Source: Acidimicrobiia bacterium
GTDB taxonomy: Bacteria > Actinomycetota > Acidimicrobiia > Spongiisociales > Spongiisociaceae
NCBI GenBank assembly: GCA_011523635.1
Contig: WTGI01000088.1
Span: 1-64,000, forward strand
Direction of reading: 5' to 3'
DNA: 64,000 bases
The notes under the pieces were generated by a model that ran no database searches, was not told the DNA's origin, and saw only the letters and a list, made by a program, of their open reading frames with translations. Every line of letters begins with the position of its first letter. Position 1 is the stretch's first letter. Made by a program: the position numbers and the translations under genes. Positions 34,920-43,210 of the stretch are shown piece by piece.

Positions 34920-35368
34920 CACGCTCTGGAGGGGGCCGACAGGTCGTCCACCGCGAATACGTATTCGTCGACCGTACGGCCCTCCACCAGATGCTCATGG
35001 ATGATCCGGTCGAGTACCTCGCCCGCCACCGAGTGGTACCACACCCCGTCCGGATAGACCACCGCTATCGGTCCCTGCTCGCAAACCCGCAGGCAGTCCA
35101 CCTTGGACCGCAGGATCGTACCGTTGCCCTGCTCCACCGGTGTTACCGGGCGGGAGAGATCCCCCTGCCATGCCGGGGGCGCCGAGGCGATGTCGAGCGC
35201 CTTGGCGGTCCGCTTCAGCTGCAACCACGCCTGGAGGCTCTCCTCGTAGGTCGAGCAGCGGGGATTGGCTTGCTGGGCGCACAGGAAGATGTGGCGCTGC
35301 AGGCCCCCGATCGACAGGGAGGAAGCGATCATCCGCAGCCGCTCCGGACCACTGGCCACGTCGGTCAT
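34919..35368 (-). CDS. Thioredoxin-like [2Fe-2S] ferredoxin-type protein
   Basis: The 149-residue protein matches thioredoxin-fold 2Fe-2S ferredoxins (Shethna/NuoE-like). Likely cluster ligands are Cys30 and Cys38 (HIFLCAQQANPRC) and Cys92 and Cys96 (DCLRVCEQGP), followed by AVVYPDGVWYHSV and the C-terminal helix IIHEHLVEGR typical of the family. It overlaps selD by 4 bases. A redox role tied to selenium metabolism is suggested by the gene pair but is not established. Confidence 0.88.
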   Translation of the reverse strand: MTDVASGPERLRMIASSLSIGGLQRHIFLCAQQANPRCSTYEESLQAWLQLKRTAKALDIASAPPAWQGDLSRPVTPVEQGNGTILRSKVDCLRVCEQGPIAVVYPDGVWYHSVAGEVLDRIIHEHLVEGRTVDEYVFAVDDLSAPSRA

Positions 35369-36408
35369 ACCACCTCGATCACCGGTTCTCCGCCGGCCGC
35401 CGTGAACTCACCTATCACGGTAGCCGCCGGCGCAACCGACCGGAGGTCCTCCAGCACCCGTCCCGCCCGGTCCGGGGGAACCGCCATCAGCAAGCCCCCG
35501 CTGGTCTGAGCATCCGCCAGGATCTTCTGCTCCGTACTGCTCCGAGACGTCCTCAGGTAAGTTCGCGCCGACTCCAGGTTGCGCCGGCTACCGCCCGGAT
35601 AGACCCCCGCTTCGATCAGGTCGGCAATCCCGTCGAGTACCGGAACCGCGTCCATGTCCAGGCGCGCCGACACCCCGGATGCGGTCACTATTTCCCGGAG
35701 GTGACCTGCCAGCCCGTAGCCCGTTACATCGGTAGCACACGTCACGCCCGCCTCCACCATCACCGTGGAGGCCGGCCCGTTGAGCGCCACCATGGTCTCC
35801 ACCGCCGCGTCCCGCAGGGCAGGATCGGCCAACCCGGCCTTGAGGGCGGAAGCAGCGACACCCGTTCCGAGGGGTTTGGTCAGCACCATCGACTCGCCCG
35901 GTTGGGCGGTGCCGTTGGTCACGACCCGGGCCGGAGACACCGTTCCGGTAACCGCGAACCCGTACACGGGTGTCTCGTTGTCTATCGAGTGCCCACCCGT
36001 GATCGTGGCCCCGGCGGTGGCCATCACGTCAGCCCCTCCGGCCATGACCTCGCTCAATGCATCGAGCGGCAGCGCGGATCTGGGCCATCCCACCAGCTGG
36101 AGGGCCGTAAGCGGCCGCCCGCCCATCGCGTAGATGTCCGACAGGGCGTTGGCGGCCGCGATCCTTCCCCAGTCGTAGGGCTCATCCACGATCGGGGTGA
36201 AGAAGTCCACCGTCTGGACCAGTGCGCGGTCGTCGTCCAGGCGGAATACTCCCCCATCGTCCGAGGTGGCAGCTCCCACCAGGAGGTCGGGGTGTGAGGT
36301 AGCGAGGTGAGTCATGAGAGGGCGCAGGACCTGCGCCAGCTCGTCAGCGCCGAGCTTGGACGCTCAGCCACCACCCGGCGAGAAGGACGTAAGTCGTATC
36401 TCGGACAT
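35365..36408 (-). CDS. selD: Selenide, water dikinase SelD, predicted selenoprotein (Sec15 encoded by UGA)
   Basis: SelD makes selenophosphate from selenide and ATP. The apparent frame begins at ATG 36315, giving 316 residues and lacking the catalytic segment. Reading upstream in the same frame to ATG 36408 restores it: MSEIRLTSFSPGGG, then UGA (36366-36364), then ASKLGADELAQVL. This aligns with E. coli RLTQYSHGAG-C17-GCK, so UGA is exactly at catalytic Cys17. The ATG has a near-perfect AAGGAGGTGAG site. A hairpin with GGUC apex lies 3' of the UGA. The rest is standard (TDFF-type VDFFTPIVD, GGHSID, DPQTSGG-like DAQTSGG). Full product 347 residues. First gene of a three-gene overlapping operon. 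Confidence 0.93.
36321..36337 (-). promoter_or_regulatory. Candidate bacterial SECIS hairpin in selD mRNA
   Basis: In the mRNA strand GGCGCAGGTCCTGCGCC folds into a perfect 7-bp stem with a GUC loop, or a GGUC apex. The E. coli fdhF SECIS upper stem-loop has the same GCAGGUC core. The apex lies about 33 nt after the selD UGA, within the 16-37 nt spacing reported for bacterial SECIS elements. Binding by SelB is inferred. Confidence 0.7.
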
Positions 36409-36553
36409 GTCTCACCTCCTTCCACGGCTCTTCCGGCCGGACAATTCAGCCCAGGGCAGGAGTCTGGCACGATGCAGAGCGAACCTGGCCGGGGTGTCCC
36501 GGCTGGTCTGGCGCCCGGCCGGCGCGGCCATCCCAACGGGTATCCTGGCCGGT

Positions 36554-37030
36554 ATGAGCACCCCTGAGACCTGGCTGACGCCTGCCGCGTACCGGAAACT
36601 CCAAGAAGAATACGGCATGCTGACCACCGAAGGGCGGACCCACATCGCCGCGCGCCTGGCCGAGGCGAGGTCACACGGCGACATCCGGGAGAATGCCGAC
36701 TATGACGCCGCCAAGACCGAGCAAGGCCTCATGGAAGCCCGGATCCGCAAGCTCCGGCATCTACTCGACCACTCCACCGTCGGCGAGGCCGCCAGCGACG
36801 GCACCGTGCAGATCGGATCGATCGTCACGCTGGTGGACGAAGACGGGTTCGAGGAGGACTACCTAGTAGCCATTCCCGAGAACCGAGTTCCCGGCTTCTT
36901 GCTGGCGTCTCCGGAGGGTCCCTTGGGTACCGCACTGGTGGGTGCGGTAGCGGGCGATGATGTCACCTACGAGGCGCCAGGAGGCATGTTCAAAGTCACG
37001 GTGCTCGCGGTACGGCCCTACGACGGCTGA
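36554..37030 (+). CDS. greA: Transcription elongation factor GreA
   Basis: The 158-residue factor stimulates transcript cleavage by stalled RNA polymerase. The N-terminal coiled coil (LTPAAYRKLQEEYGML to about residue 75) carries the tip motif GDIRENADYDAAK with the acidic residues needed for cleavage. The C-terminal FKBP-like domain contains VQIGSIVTLVDEDG and SPEGPLGTALVG. ATG 36554 is chosen because it gives the normal length and start; the longer open frame overlaps the divergent selD leader. A family B repeat begins right after its stop. Confidence 0.95.
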   Translation: MSTPETWLTPAAYRKLQEEYGMLTTEGRTHIAARLAEARSHGDIRENADYDAAKTEQGLMEARIRKLRHLLDHSTVGEAASDGTVQIGSIVTLVDEDGFEEDYLVAIPENRVPGFLLASPEGPLGTALVGAVAGDDVTYEAPGGMFKVTVLAVRPYDG

Positions 37031-37031
37031 A

Positions 37032-37140
37032 TCTCGGGGGGTACTGAAGAATGTCCGGTTCGCCCGAAGGCCTCAAAGTGAACCCCCCGGTCAAGGGATC
37101 GCGGGCCTACCCATCCCCGTCTTTGTCAGCACGCTTCTAG
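37032..37140. repeat. Family B inverted-repeat element, copy 3
   Basis: It begins CTCGGGGGGTACTGAAGAA and ends CCCGTCTTTGTCAGCACG then CTTCTAG, the same ends as the copies at 4671-4775 (inverted) and 20309-20417. It starts 2 bp after the greA stop and could serve as its terminator or be a non-autonomous mobile element. Confidence 0.7.
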
Positions 37141-37192
37141 AGGTCCCCATCATGCTCCGGCAGCAGGATCCGACCCCGGAGGAGACAAACCG

Positions 37193-38575
37193 TTGCGAAT
37201 AAGGCTGCCCAGGCCAAGGGAACTCGCCCAGCGGTTGCGGAGCACGGCCCGGGTCCAGCCGGATGAGGTCGAGCAGTACCTGGACACCCATACGGCCGAG
37301 TGGCAGGAACTGGCCAGCGCCGACCCCCATGACGCAGCGGACATCCTCGAGGAACTCGACGCCGACGCGGCTACCGACCTGCTCTCCGACCTCGACATCG
37401 CTGACGCGGCCGGGATCCTCAACGAGATGCGCCCCGAGTTGGGCGTCGATGTTCTTGAAGGGCTTGACCAGGCTCGGAGTTCGGACCTTGTCGCCGCCAT
37501 GGATGCCGATATGGCGGCCGACCTGCTCGGACAACTGGACGAGAGGAACCGGGAACAGGTACTAGCAGACCTTGATCCCGAGCTATCCCAGGAGTTGCTC
37601 GCCCTCCTCCAGCACGCCCCCGATTCGGCAGGCGGGCTGATGACGACCGATGTAGCGGTCCTGCAGGTAGGGATTACCGCGGGCGAGGCCATCGAGCGGC
37701 TCCGGCAGCTCCACGACCAGATCGAGGACCTCTCGTACGTCTACGTGGTCGACCTTCGGCGCCAGCTGGTCGGCGTGGTGTCGTTCCGGGATCTGGTGTT
37801 CGCGCGCCCCGGGGTGGGACTCGACGAGACCATGGTGCACCAACCGGTTGCCGTTCGTCCCGAAACTGATCGGGAAGAGGTCTCCGAGCTGGCGCAACGC
37901 TACGGCCTGTTCGGACTACCGGTGGTCGATCACTCGGGTGTCCTGCTGGGCATGGTCACCCATGAGGCCGTGGTGGATTCGGTCCAGGCCGAGGCTTCCG
38001 AGGACTTCGCCGCCGCTATGGGCGCCGGGCCCGAGGAGACGGTGTTCACGCCCGTAACACGAGCGGCCGGCATGCGCCTTCCCTGGATGCTGGTGAACCT
38101 GGCCATGGCGCTGGTTGTAGCCCTGGTCATCGAGCGACAATCCGCGGTGATCGACGACATCGGGCCGGTCCTGGCTGCGCTGATGCCGGTGGTGGCGCTC
38201 ATGGGCGGCAACGCCGGGGCACAGAGCCTGGCCGTGGTAATCCGGTCGATGGCGATTGACGGCGTCACCCCGAGTCGAGCCGGGCGCGTTCTCATGAATC
38301 AGGTGGCCGTCGGCGCGATCAACTCGATACCGGTCGGTTTGCTCGCCGGGACCGTAGGGCTCGTGTTCGGGGGCACGGTGAACTTTGCCGTGACCATGGG
38401 AATCGCAACGGTTGTCAACCTCGTCATAGGCACGCTGTCCGGCACCGGCATCCCCCTGTTGCTTCGCAAGTTGGGCCTGGACCCGGCACTGGCCTCGAAC
38501 ATATTCCTGACGCTGGTGACCGATGTGGTCGGGTTCGGCGGGTTCCTGATGGTCGCCACTCTGCTGATTCGATAG
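37193..38575 (+). CDS. mgtE: Magnesium transporter MgtE
   Basis: The 460-residue protein has the MgtE layout: an N-terminal superhelical Mg-sensing domain (about 20-140; DAADILEELDADAATDLL repeats), a CBS pair (about 145-265; FRDLVFARPG and VVDHSGVLLGMVTHEAV), and five membrane helices with the pore-domain segments PVVALMGGNAGAQSLAVVIR and TDVVGFGGFLMVATLLI. It is a Mg2+-gated channel or importer. The TTG start is supported by GGAGGAG about 9 bp upstream. No Mg-sensing riboswitch is seen upstream, where a family B repeat lies. Confidence 0.95.
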   Translation: MRIRLPRPRELAQRLRSTARVQPDEVEQYLDTHTAEWQELASADPHDAADILEELDADAATDLLSDLDIADAAGILNEMRPELGVDVLEGLDQARSSDLVAAMDADMAADLLGQLDERNREQVLADLDPELSQELLALLQHAPDSAGGLMTTDVAVLQVGITAGEAIERLRQLHDQIEDLSYVYVVDLRRQLVGVVSFRDLVFARPGVGLDETMVHQPVAVRPETDREEVSELAQRYGLFGLPVVDHSGVLLGMVTHEAVVDSVQAEASEDFAAAMGAGPEETVFTPVTRAAGMRLPWMLVNLAMALVVALVIERQSAVIDDIGPVLAALMPVVALMGGNAGAQSLAVVIRSMAIDGVTPSRAGRVLMNQVAVGAINSIPVGLLAGTVGLVFGGTVNFAVTMGIATVVNLVIGTLSGTGIPLLLRKLGLDPALASNIFLTLVTDVVGFGGFLMVATLLIR

Positions 38576-38755
38576 TTGGTAGTTGGTAGTTTGAAACTAG
38601 ATGTCCATAGCCGACTGTATCAGTCCGGAACTGGGCCGATCCCAACAGCCGACCGGTGCTATCGACGGCCGCCCCAACGTGGGTATCCCTATGCGTGTCC
38701 ACCCCACGGACACAACCTTGCCATCGGCTCGACCTTCCGAGGCAGGACCGAGGCC

Positions 38756-39175
38756 CTACACCTCCATGTTTATAACTATGTTGTCCGGTCCGCGGGCCAG
38801 GAACTGTTCCGACGGTACGTCGTAGGGGTTTTCCTCGATGTGCCACATGTGGGCAGGCACGAATAGAAAGTCGCCTGGTCCGGCCTCTACCCATTCCTTG
38901 AAGTCCTCGCCGTAGTAGACCCGGACGTGGCCGGAAATGACGTACGCGGCGGTTTCGGCCTCACCGTGCATGTGGGGCGGACCCGTGTGATTGGGCTCTG
39001 AGGTGACCGTACCGAACCAGATCTTGCTGGCGCCTACCGCTGCCGCGTCGATTGCGGGACGGCGGACCAGGCCGGGAGTCTGTGCCGTGTCGCTTGGCGG
39101 CCGGGTGCCGCGAACCACCATCGGGACGGCGCCTGGGACCACCTTCGGAACTAGGAGCTCAGTCTTCGCTTCCAA
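38756..39175 (-). CDS. Cupin-domain protein
   Basis: The 139-residue protein is a single cupin barrel. Cupin motif 1 is HTGPPHMHGEAETAAYVISG, with the metal-binding His residues and Glu. Motif 2 is AGPGDFLFVPAHMWHIEEN, with the last metal His. Such small cupins act as dioxygenases, isomerases or ligand sensors, and the sequence does not decide. It stands alone between mgtE (convergent) and an SDR gene on the same strand 176 bp upstream. Confidence 0.88.
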   Translation of the reverse strand: MEAKTELLVPKVVPGAVPMVVRGTRPPSDTAQTPGLVRRPAIDAAAVGASKIWFGTVTSEPNHTGPPHMHGEAETAAYVISGHVRVYYGEDFKEWVEAGPGDFLFVPAHMWHIEENPYDVPSEQFLARGPDNIVINMEV

Positions 39176-39351
39176 TGTTGGCCTCCTCGTTGGGATGCGC
39201 CGCTACCGACGCGGGGTTACCGTATGTTCGCTTCGATGGTTAGGTTACAGGCACTCGCCGCACAGGTTTTAAGAATGCGCGGTGAATTGCGGATGGAGCG
39301 ACACGAGGGCGGGTCTCGAAAGGTGATTCGTCGGTATCGCGATCGAACGAT

Positions 39352-40203
39352 TCACAAGTCTTGTCCCGGGAATATGCCCTGCATGCCAAGTTGCGGCCAG
39401 GCGGCGGGCGAGGCGGCCTGGTCGAGCCGTTGGTCGAGGGGCAAGCTTTCGTCCCAATAGTGGGCGATCAGGCGCATGCCGTTGATCCCGTCCGACTCCT
39501 CTGACGCGAGCCACACTGCGGGCCCGTTCATCACTTCCGGCCGTATGAGGATCGCCCGTTCCACCGCGATGCCATCGGGGATCATGTGGGTGTCGGTCTG
39601 GCCGCCGGGGACGAGTACATTGGCGGTTACTCCGGTCCCCTCCAATTCACGGGACATGAGAGCGACCAGCGCCTCGTGGCTTGCCTTGGACGGACCGTAG
39701 GGGCAGAAGCCTGGCCGATACATGGTGTCGACGCTGGTCGTGACTCCTATTATCCGGCCCCATCCCTGGTCGAGCATGTGGCCCACTGCCGCCCGGGCCA
39801 TGAAGAACGATCCGCTGGAATTGACAGCGATTATCCGGCTCCACGTCTCGGGAGTGATTTCCCAAAACTTGGGAAGATTGCCGCCGGCGAGGTCCGCAAG
39901 GTTCATCGTTCCAGCGTTGTTGATCAGCACGTGGAGCCCGCCCAGCCCGGCTATCGTCTTGCGGACAGCGTCATCCACGCTTTCGGGGTCTGAGATATCG
40001 CAGACCAAGTCCAGGACACAGTCGTCCCCACCGGCCGCTCGCACCTCGCCTGCGGACTGCTCCAGCCACTCCTCGTTGATGTCCAGCATCGCGACGCGTG
40101 CCCCGGCCTGCACCAGGGCAAACGTCATGGCGCGGCCCATGCCGATGGGGCTGCCGGCGCCGGTAACGATTGCCACTTTTCCGTTTAGCGGTTTGGGTTG
40201 CAT
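39352..40203 (-). CDS. Short-chain dehydrogenase/reductase
   Basis: The 283-residue protein is a classical SDR with cofactor motif TGAGSPIGMGRA, the NNAG motif (LINNAGT), a Ser in GVTTSVDTM and the catalytic YGPSK. About 35 C-terminal residues (LPLDQRLDQAASPAAWPQLG) extend past the usual SDR core. The substrate is unknown. It could be expressed with the cupin gene downstream. Confidence 0.9.
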   Translation of the reverse strand: MQPKPLNGKVAIVTGAGSPIGMGRAMTFALVQAGARVAMLDINEEWLEQSAGEVRAAGGDDCVLDLVCDISDPESVDDAVRKTIAGLGGLHVLINNAGTMNLADLAGGNLPKFWEITPETWSRIIAVNSSGSFFMARAAVGHMLDQGWGRIIGVTTSVDTMYRPGFCPYGPSKASHEALVALMSRELEGTGVTANVLVPGGQTDTHMIPDGIAVERAILIRPEVMNGPAVWLASEESDGINGMRLIAHYWDESLPLDQRLDQAASPAAWPQLGMQGIFPGQDL

Positions 40204-40375
40204 GTCGACTTCTCAGTTCGTGTGCGTATTCGAATACTTGACTTGCCGTCACCGATGCTCGAGAAGAGGCGACCAAAGGGCCACCCACGGAATGAGCCCT
40301 AATTCAGTTTACGAGGGTGGGACGGCGGCGTGACCAACAGCCACGCCCCCCACCAACCCATCGGTGGATCCAGGC

Positions 40376-41233
40376 TTAACGGTCGGTGCGGTAGGGGTTG
40401 AGGAGGTCGGTGAGGGTGTCGCCGAGGAGGGTGAAGACCAGCACCGTTATGAATATGGCGCTTCCCGCTCCCAACGCCAGGTAGGGATTGGTGGAGACCA
40501 GGGCCTTGCCGGCCAGCAGCATGGCGCCCCAGGACGGGGCGGGAGGCTGAGCGCCCAGACCCAGGAAACTGAGGGCGGCTTCGGTTAGCACCGCGGTGGC
40601 GAAGGTGAGAGTGAACTGCACCAGGATGATCGAGGTCAGGTTGGGCAGGAGCGACCGCTGCATCAGATATACATGACTGGCGCCCAAGGCTCTGCCGGCG
40701 GTGATGAATTCGCTCTCTTTGAGGGAGAGGGCCATTCCTCGCACCAGACGGGCGAAGCGGGGGATCTGAACTACCCCGATGGCGATGATGGTATTGCGCA
40801 GGTTGGTTCCCAGCACCGCCACCATGGCCATGGCCAGGATGATGGGGGGAAACGCCAGCAAGCCGTCGGTGGTGCGCATCATTATGGTGTCGGTGAGCTT
40901 CCCGAAGTACCCGCTGACCACGCCCATCGGCACCCCGAACACCACCGCGATGGCGGTGGAGGCAAAGCCCACGTACAGGGAGACTCGCGACCCGTGGATG
41001 AGACGACTGAAGATGTCCCTTCCTATCGAGTCGGTGCCAAGCCAGAACTGTGCGGTGGGCAACTCGAAGGGATAGGCGACCACTTCGGTGGCGCCGTAAG
41101 GCGCCAGGAGATCGGCGAACAGCGCGGTCAGCACCAGTAGCGCCACCATGCTGAGCGTGAAGAGGTGAAGGGGATTGCGGACGATCCTCCTCCAGATCTT
41201 GCGTCTCTCCGAGAACTGTGCGGCAGATGTCAT
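40376..41233 (-). CDS. Dipeptide/oligopeptide-type ABC transporter permease (DppC family)
   Basis: The 285-residue membrane protein has the OppC N-terminal helix (LHLFTLSMVALLVLTALFADLLAPY), the extracytoplasmic segment FWLGTDSIGRDIFSRLIHGSR, and five further helices with the EAA loop (FITAGRALGASHVYLMQRSLLPNL) that couples to the ATPases. It is the last gene of a minus-strand operon: binding protein, two ATPases, DppB-like, DppC-like. Substrate may be a peptide or another small amide; see the neighbouring dimethylformamidase-like genes. Confidence 0.94.
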   Translation of the reverse strand: MTSAAQFSERRKIWRRIVRNPLHLFTLSMVALLVLTALFADLLAPYGATEVVAYPFELPTAQFWLGTDSIGRDIFSRLIHGSRVSLYVGFASTAIAVVFGVPMGVVSGYFGKLTDTIMMRTTDGLLAFPPIILAMAMVAVLGTNLRNTIIAIGVVQIPRFARLVRGMALSLKESEFITAGRALGASHVYLMQRSLLPNLTSIILVQFTLTFATAVLTEAALSFLGLGAQPPAPSWGAMLLAGKALVSTNPYLALGAGSAIFITVLVFTLLGDTLTDLLNPYRTDR

Positions 41234-41255
41234 ATCCGCGTTGGTCCTTGTGCGC

Positions 41256-42203
41256 TCATGAACGGGCGATCCTCGGGTCGAGCCAGGAATAGGTCAGGTC
41301 CACCAGCAGGTTGACGATCACGAAGGTGGCGGCCGAGACCAGCACGGCTATCTGAACCACGTCGAACGCCCGGGTGAGGATGGACTGGATCATAAGCCAT
41401 CCCAACCCCGGCCAAATGAAGATCTGCTCGATAACCACCATCCCTCCCACCAGCAATCCGAAGTTGACGCCCACCTCGGTGACCAGCGGGATGGCGGCGT
41501 TCCGGAAGGCATGCCAGTAGTTGACCCGACGCTCCGTCAGGCCCTTGGCGCGGGCGGTGCGCACGTAGTCGGCGCTGAGCACTTCCAACATCCCCGCTCT
41601 CATGAACCGGGTCAGCCGGGCGGCGGTCACCGACGCGATGGTGAGCACCGGCATTATCAGTTGACTGAGGTGCTTGACGGGATCTTCTCCAAAGGGAACG
41701 TACCCCCCGGGAGGTAGAAGGGGGAACACTTCCGCCAGCAGGATGAGCAAGCCGATTCCCATCACATAGGTGGGCATGCTGAATCCCAGGGTGGTGAACA
41801 CCCGGGCGACGTGGTCCACCCATGTCCCTTCCCGGATGGCCGAGATCATCCCCAGGGGCACGGCCACAATCACGGCCAGGAGTATGGAGAGAGCAGCCAG
41901 TTCCAAGGTTCTCCCCAAGGCGGGAAAGACCAGGCTGGACACCTCGGCGTAGCCATGAGTGATCGACTTCCCGAAGTCGCCGCGGGCCAGGTTCCCCATC
42001 CAGCGCAGGTATTGGACGTGGATGGGGTCGTTGAGGCCCAACTCCTCTCGGAGTGCTTCGTAGTCCGCCGGTGAGGCGTCGAAGCCGAGTGTCATGGCGG
42101 CGGGGTCGCCTGGGACCAGCCGGAAGATCACGAACACGGCGGTCGAGACGATCCACATGACCAGGATCCCGTGCAACAGGCGGCGGGCAACGTATCTGGT
42201 CAT
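41256..42203 (-). CDS. Dipeptide/oligopeptide-type ABC transporter permease (DppB family)
   Basis: The 315-residue protein begins MTRYVARRLLHGILVMWIVSTAVF, the usual DppB/OppB first helix, and has VIFRLVPGDPA, GLNDPIHVQYLRW and the EAA loop DYVRTARAKGLTERRV. The ATG at 42203 is chosen because it overlaps the upstream ATPase stop by 4 bases (ATGA); the frame extends upstream without meaning. It forms the channel with the DppC-like permease encoded 22 bp downstream. Confidence 0.94.
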   Translation of the reverse strand: MTRYVARRLLHGILVMWIVSTAVFVIFRLVPGDPAAMTLGFDASPADYEALREELGLNDPIHVQYLRWMGNLARGDFGKSITHGYAEVSSLVFPALGRTLELAALSILLAVIVAVPLGMISAIREGTWVDHVARVFTTLGFSMPTYVMGIGLLILLAEVFPLLPPGGYVPFGEDPVKHLSQLIMPVLTIASVTAARLTRFMRAGMLEVLSADYVRTARAKGLTERRVNYWHAFRNAAIPLVTEVGVNFGLLVGGMVVIEQIFIWPGLGWLMIQSILTRAFDVVQIAVLVSAATFVIVNLLVDLTYSWLDPRIARS

Positions 42204-43210
42204 GATCGAGCGCTCCAGTGGTTTTCGGCGCCCGGGTAATGGCAGGCCACCAAGCTGTCGGAGACAGGCGCCAATGGGGGGTCCTGTTCGACGCAGAGTT
42301 GGTCGCCTCGCCAGCACCGGGTTCTAAACCGGCAGCCGGAGGGCGGATCGAGGGGATTGGGCAGGTCGCCAACGAGAATTATCCGCTCCCGGGTCTGTCG
42401 ACCCTGGGCGGCGGAAATATCGGGGATCGCCGACAGGAGGGCGATCGTGTAGGGATGCTGGGGGGAGTTGAAAACCGCGTCCCGGGGGCCTTCTTCCACG
42501 ATCCGGCCGAGGTACATGACCGCCACGCGATCGGAGACTTGGCCCACCACCGACAGATCGTGGGCGATGAAGAGATACGCCAAGCCGAGTTCGGTTTGCA
42601 GGTCCTCCAGCAAGTTGAGAATCTGGGCCTGGATGGAGACGTCCAGCGCCGACACCGGTTCGTCCAGCACCAGAAAAGAGGGCTCCAGAGCCAGGGCTCG
42701 GGCGATGGCGATCCGCTGTCGCTGCCCGCCGGAGAACTCGTGGGGGAACCGGCGCAGCGAGTCGGGTGGCAACTGGACCAGGGACAGGAGTTCGGGGATC
42801 TTTTGGCTGGCCACCGCTTTGGAGATGCCATGGATCCGGAAGGGCTCGTACAGGATCTGGCGGACTCTGAACCGGGGATTCAGGGAGGCGTAGGGATCCT
42901 GGAAGACGATCTGCATCTCCTGGCGCAGGGGACGCATCTCTTGGTGATTGAAGTGGGTGATGTCCTGTCCCGCGAAACTCACCATTCCGGCCGAGGGCTC
43001 CAGCAGTCGGATGATGGTTCTTCCCAGGGTGGACTTGCCGCACCCCGACTCACCCACCAGCCCCACAGTCTCCCCGGGCTTGATGGACAGGGTGACGTCC
43101 TCCACCGCCACCAGGGTGGTGGCCTTCTGGGCGCCGCTGCGGCGGATGTGGTAACTGGTGGTGATGTCCCGGATGTCAAGAATCGGCTTCCGGGCGGCGT
43201 CGGTTTTCAT
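42200..43210 (-). CDS. Oligopeptide-type ABC transporter ATP-binding protein (OppF/DppF family)
   Basis: The 336-residue ATPase has Walker A GESGCGKST, signature FSGGQRQRIAIARAL, Walker B FLVLDEPVSALD and the C-terminal oligopeptide-transporter extension with cysteines (SGCRFRTRCWRGDQLCVEQ), a pattern known to hold an Fe-S cluster in related DppD/F proteins. The ATG at 43210 overlaps the upstream ATPase gene by 4 bases. It pairs with the OppD-like ATPase. Confidence 0.95.
   Translation of the reverse strand: MKTDAARKPILDIRDITTSYHIRRSGAQKATTLVAVEDVTLSIKPGETVGLVGESGCGKSTLGRTIIRLLEPSAGMVSFAGQDITHFNHQEMRPLRQEMQIVFQDPYASLNPRFRVRQILYEPFRIHGISKAVASQKIPELLSLVQLPPDSLRRFPHEFSGGQRQRIAIARALALEPSFLVLDEPVSALDVSIQAQILNLLEDLQTELGLAYLFIAHDLSVVGQVSDRVAVMYLGRIVEEGPRDAVFNSPQHPYTIALLSAIPDISAAQGRQTRERIILVGDLPNPLDPPSGCRFRTRCWRGDQLCVEQDPPLAPVSDSLVACHYPGAENHWSARS

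Noticed and set aside
35365-36315. selD start at the ATG at 36315 (316-residue product)
   Set aside because: It would lack the catalytic segment present in all SelD proteins and has no ribosome binding site. The upstream ATG at 36408 with strong AAGGAGG restores the segment through one UGA.
36409-36553. tRNA-Sec (selC) in the selD-greA spacer
   Set aside because: I looked for an acceptor stem and T-arm in this GC-rich spacer because of the Sec-SelD gene and found no cloverleaf of 90-100 nt.
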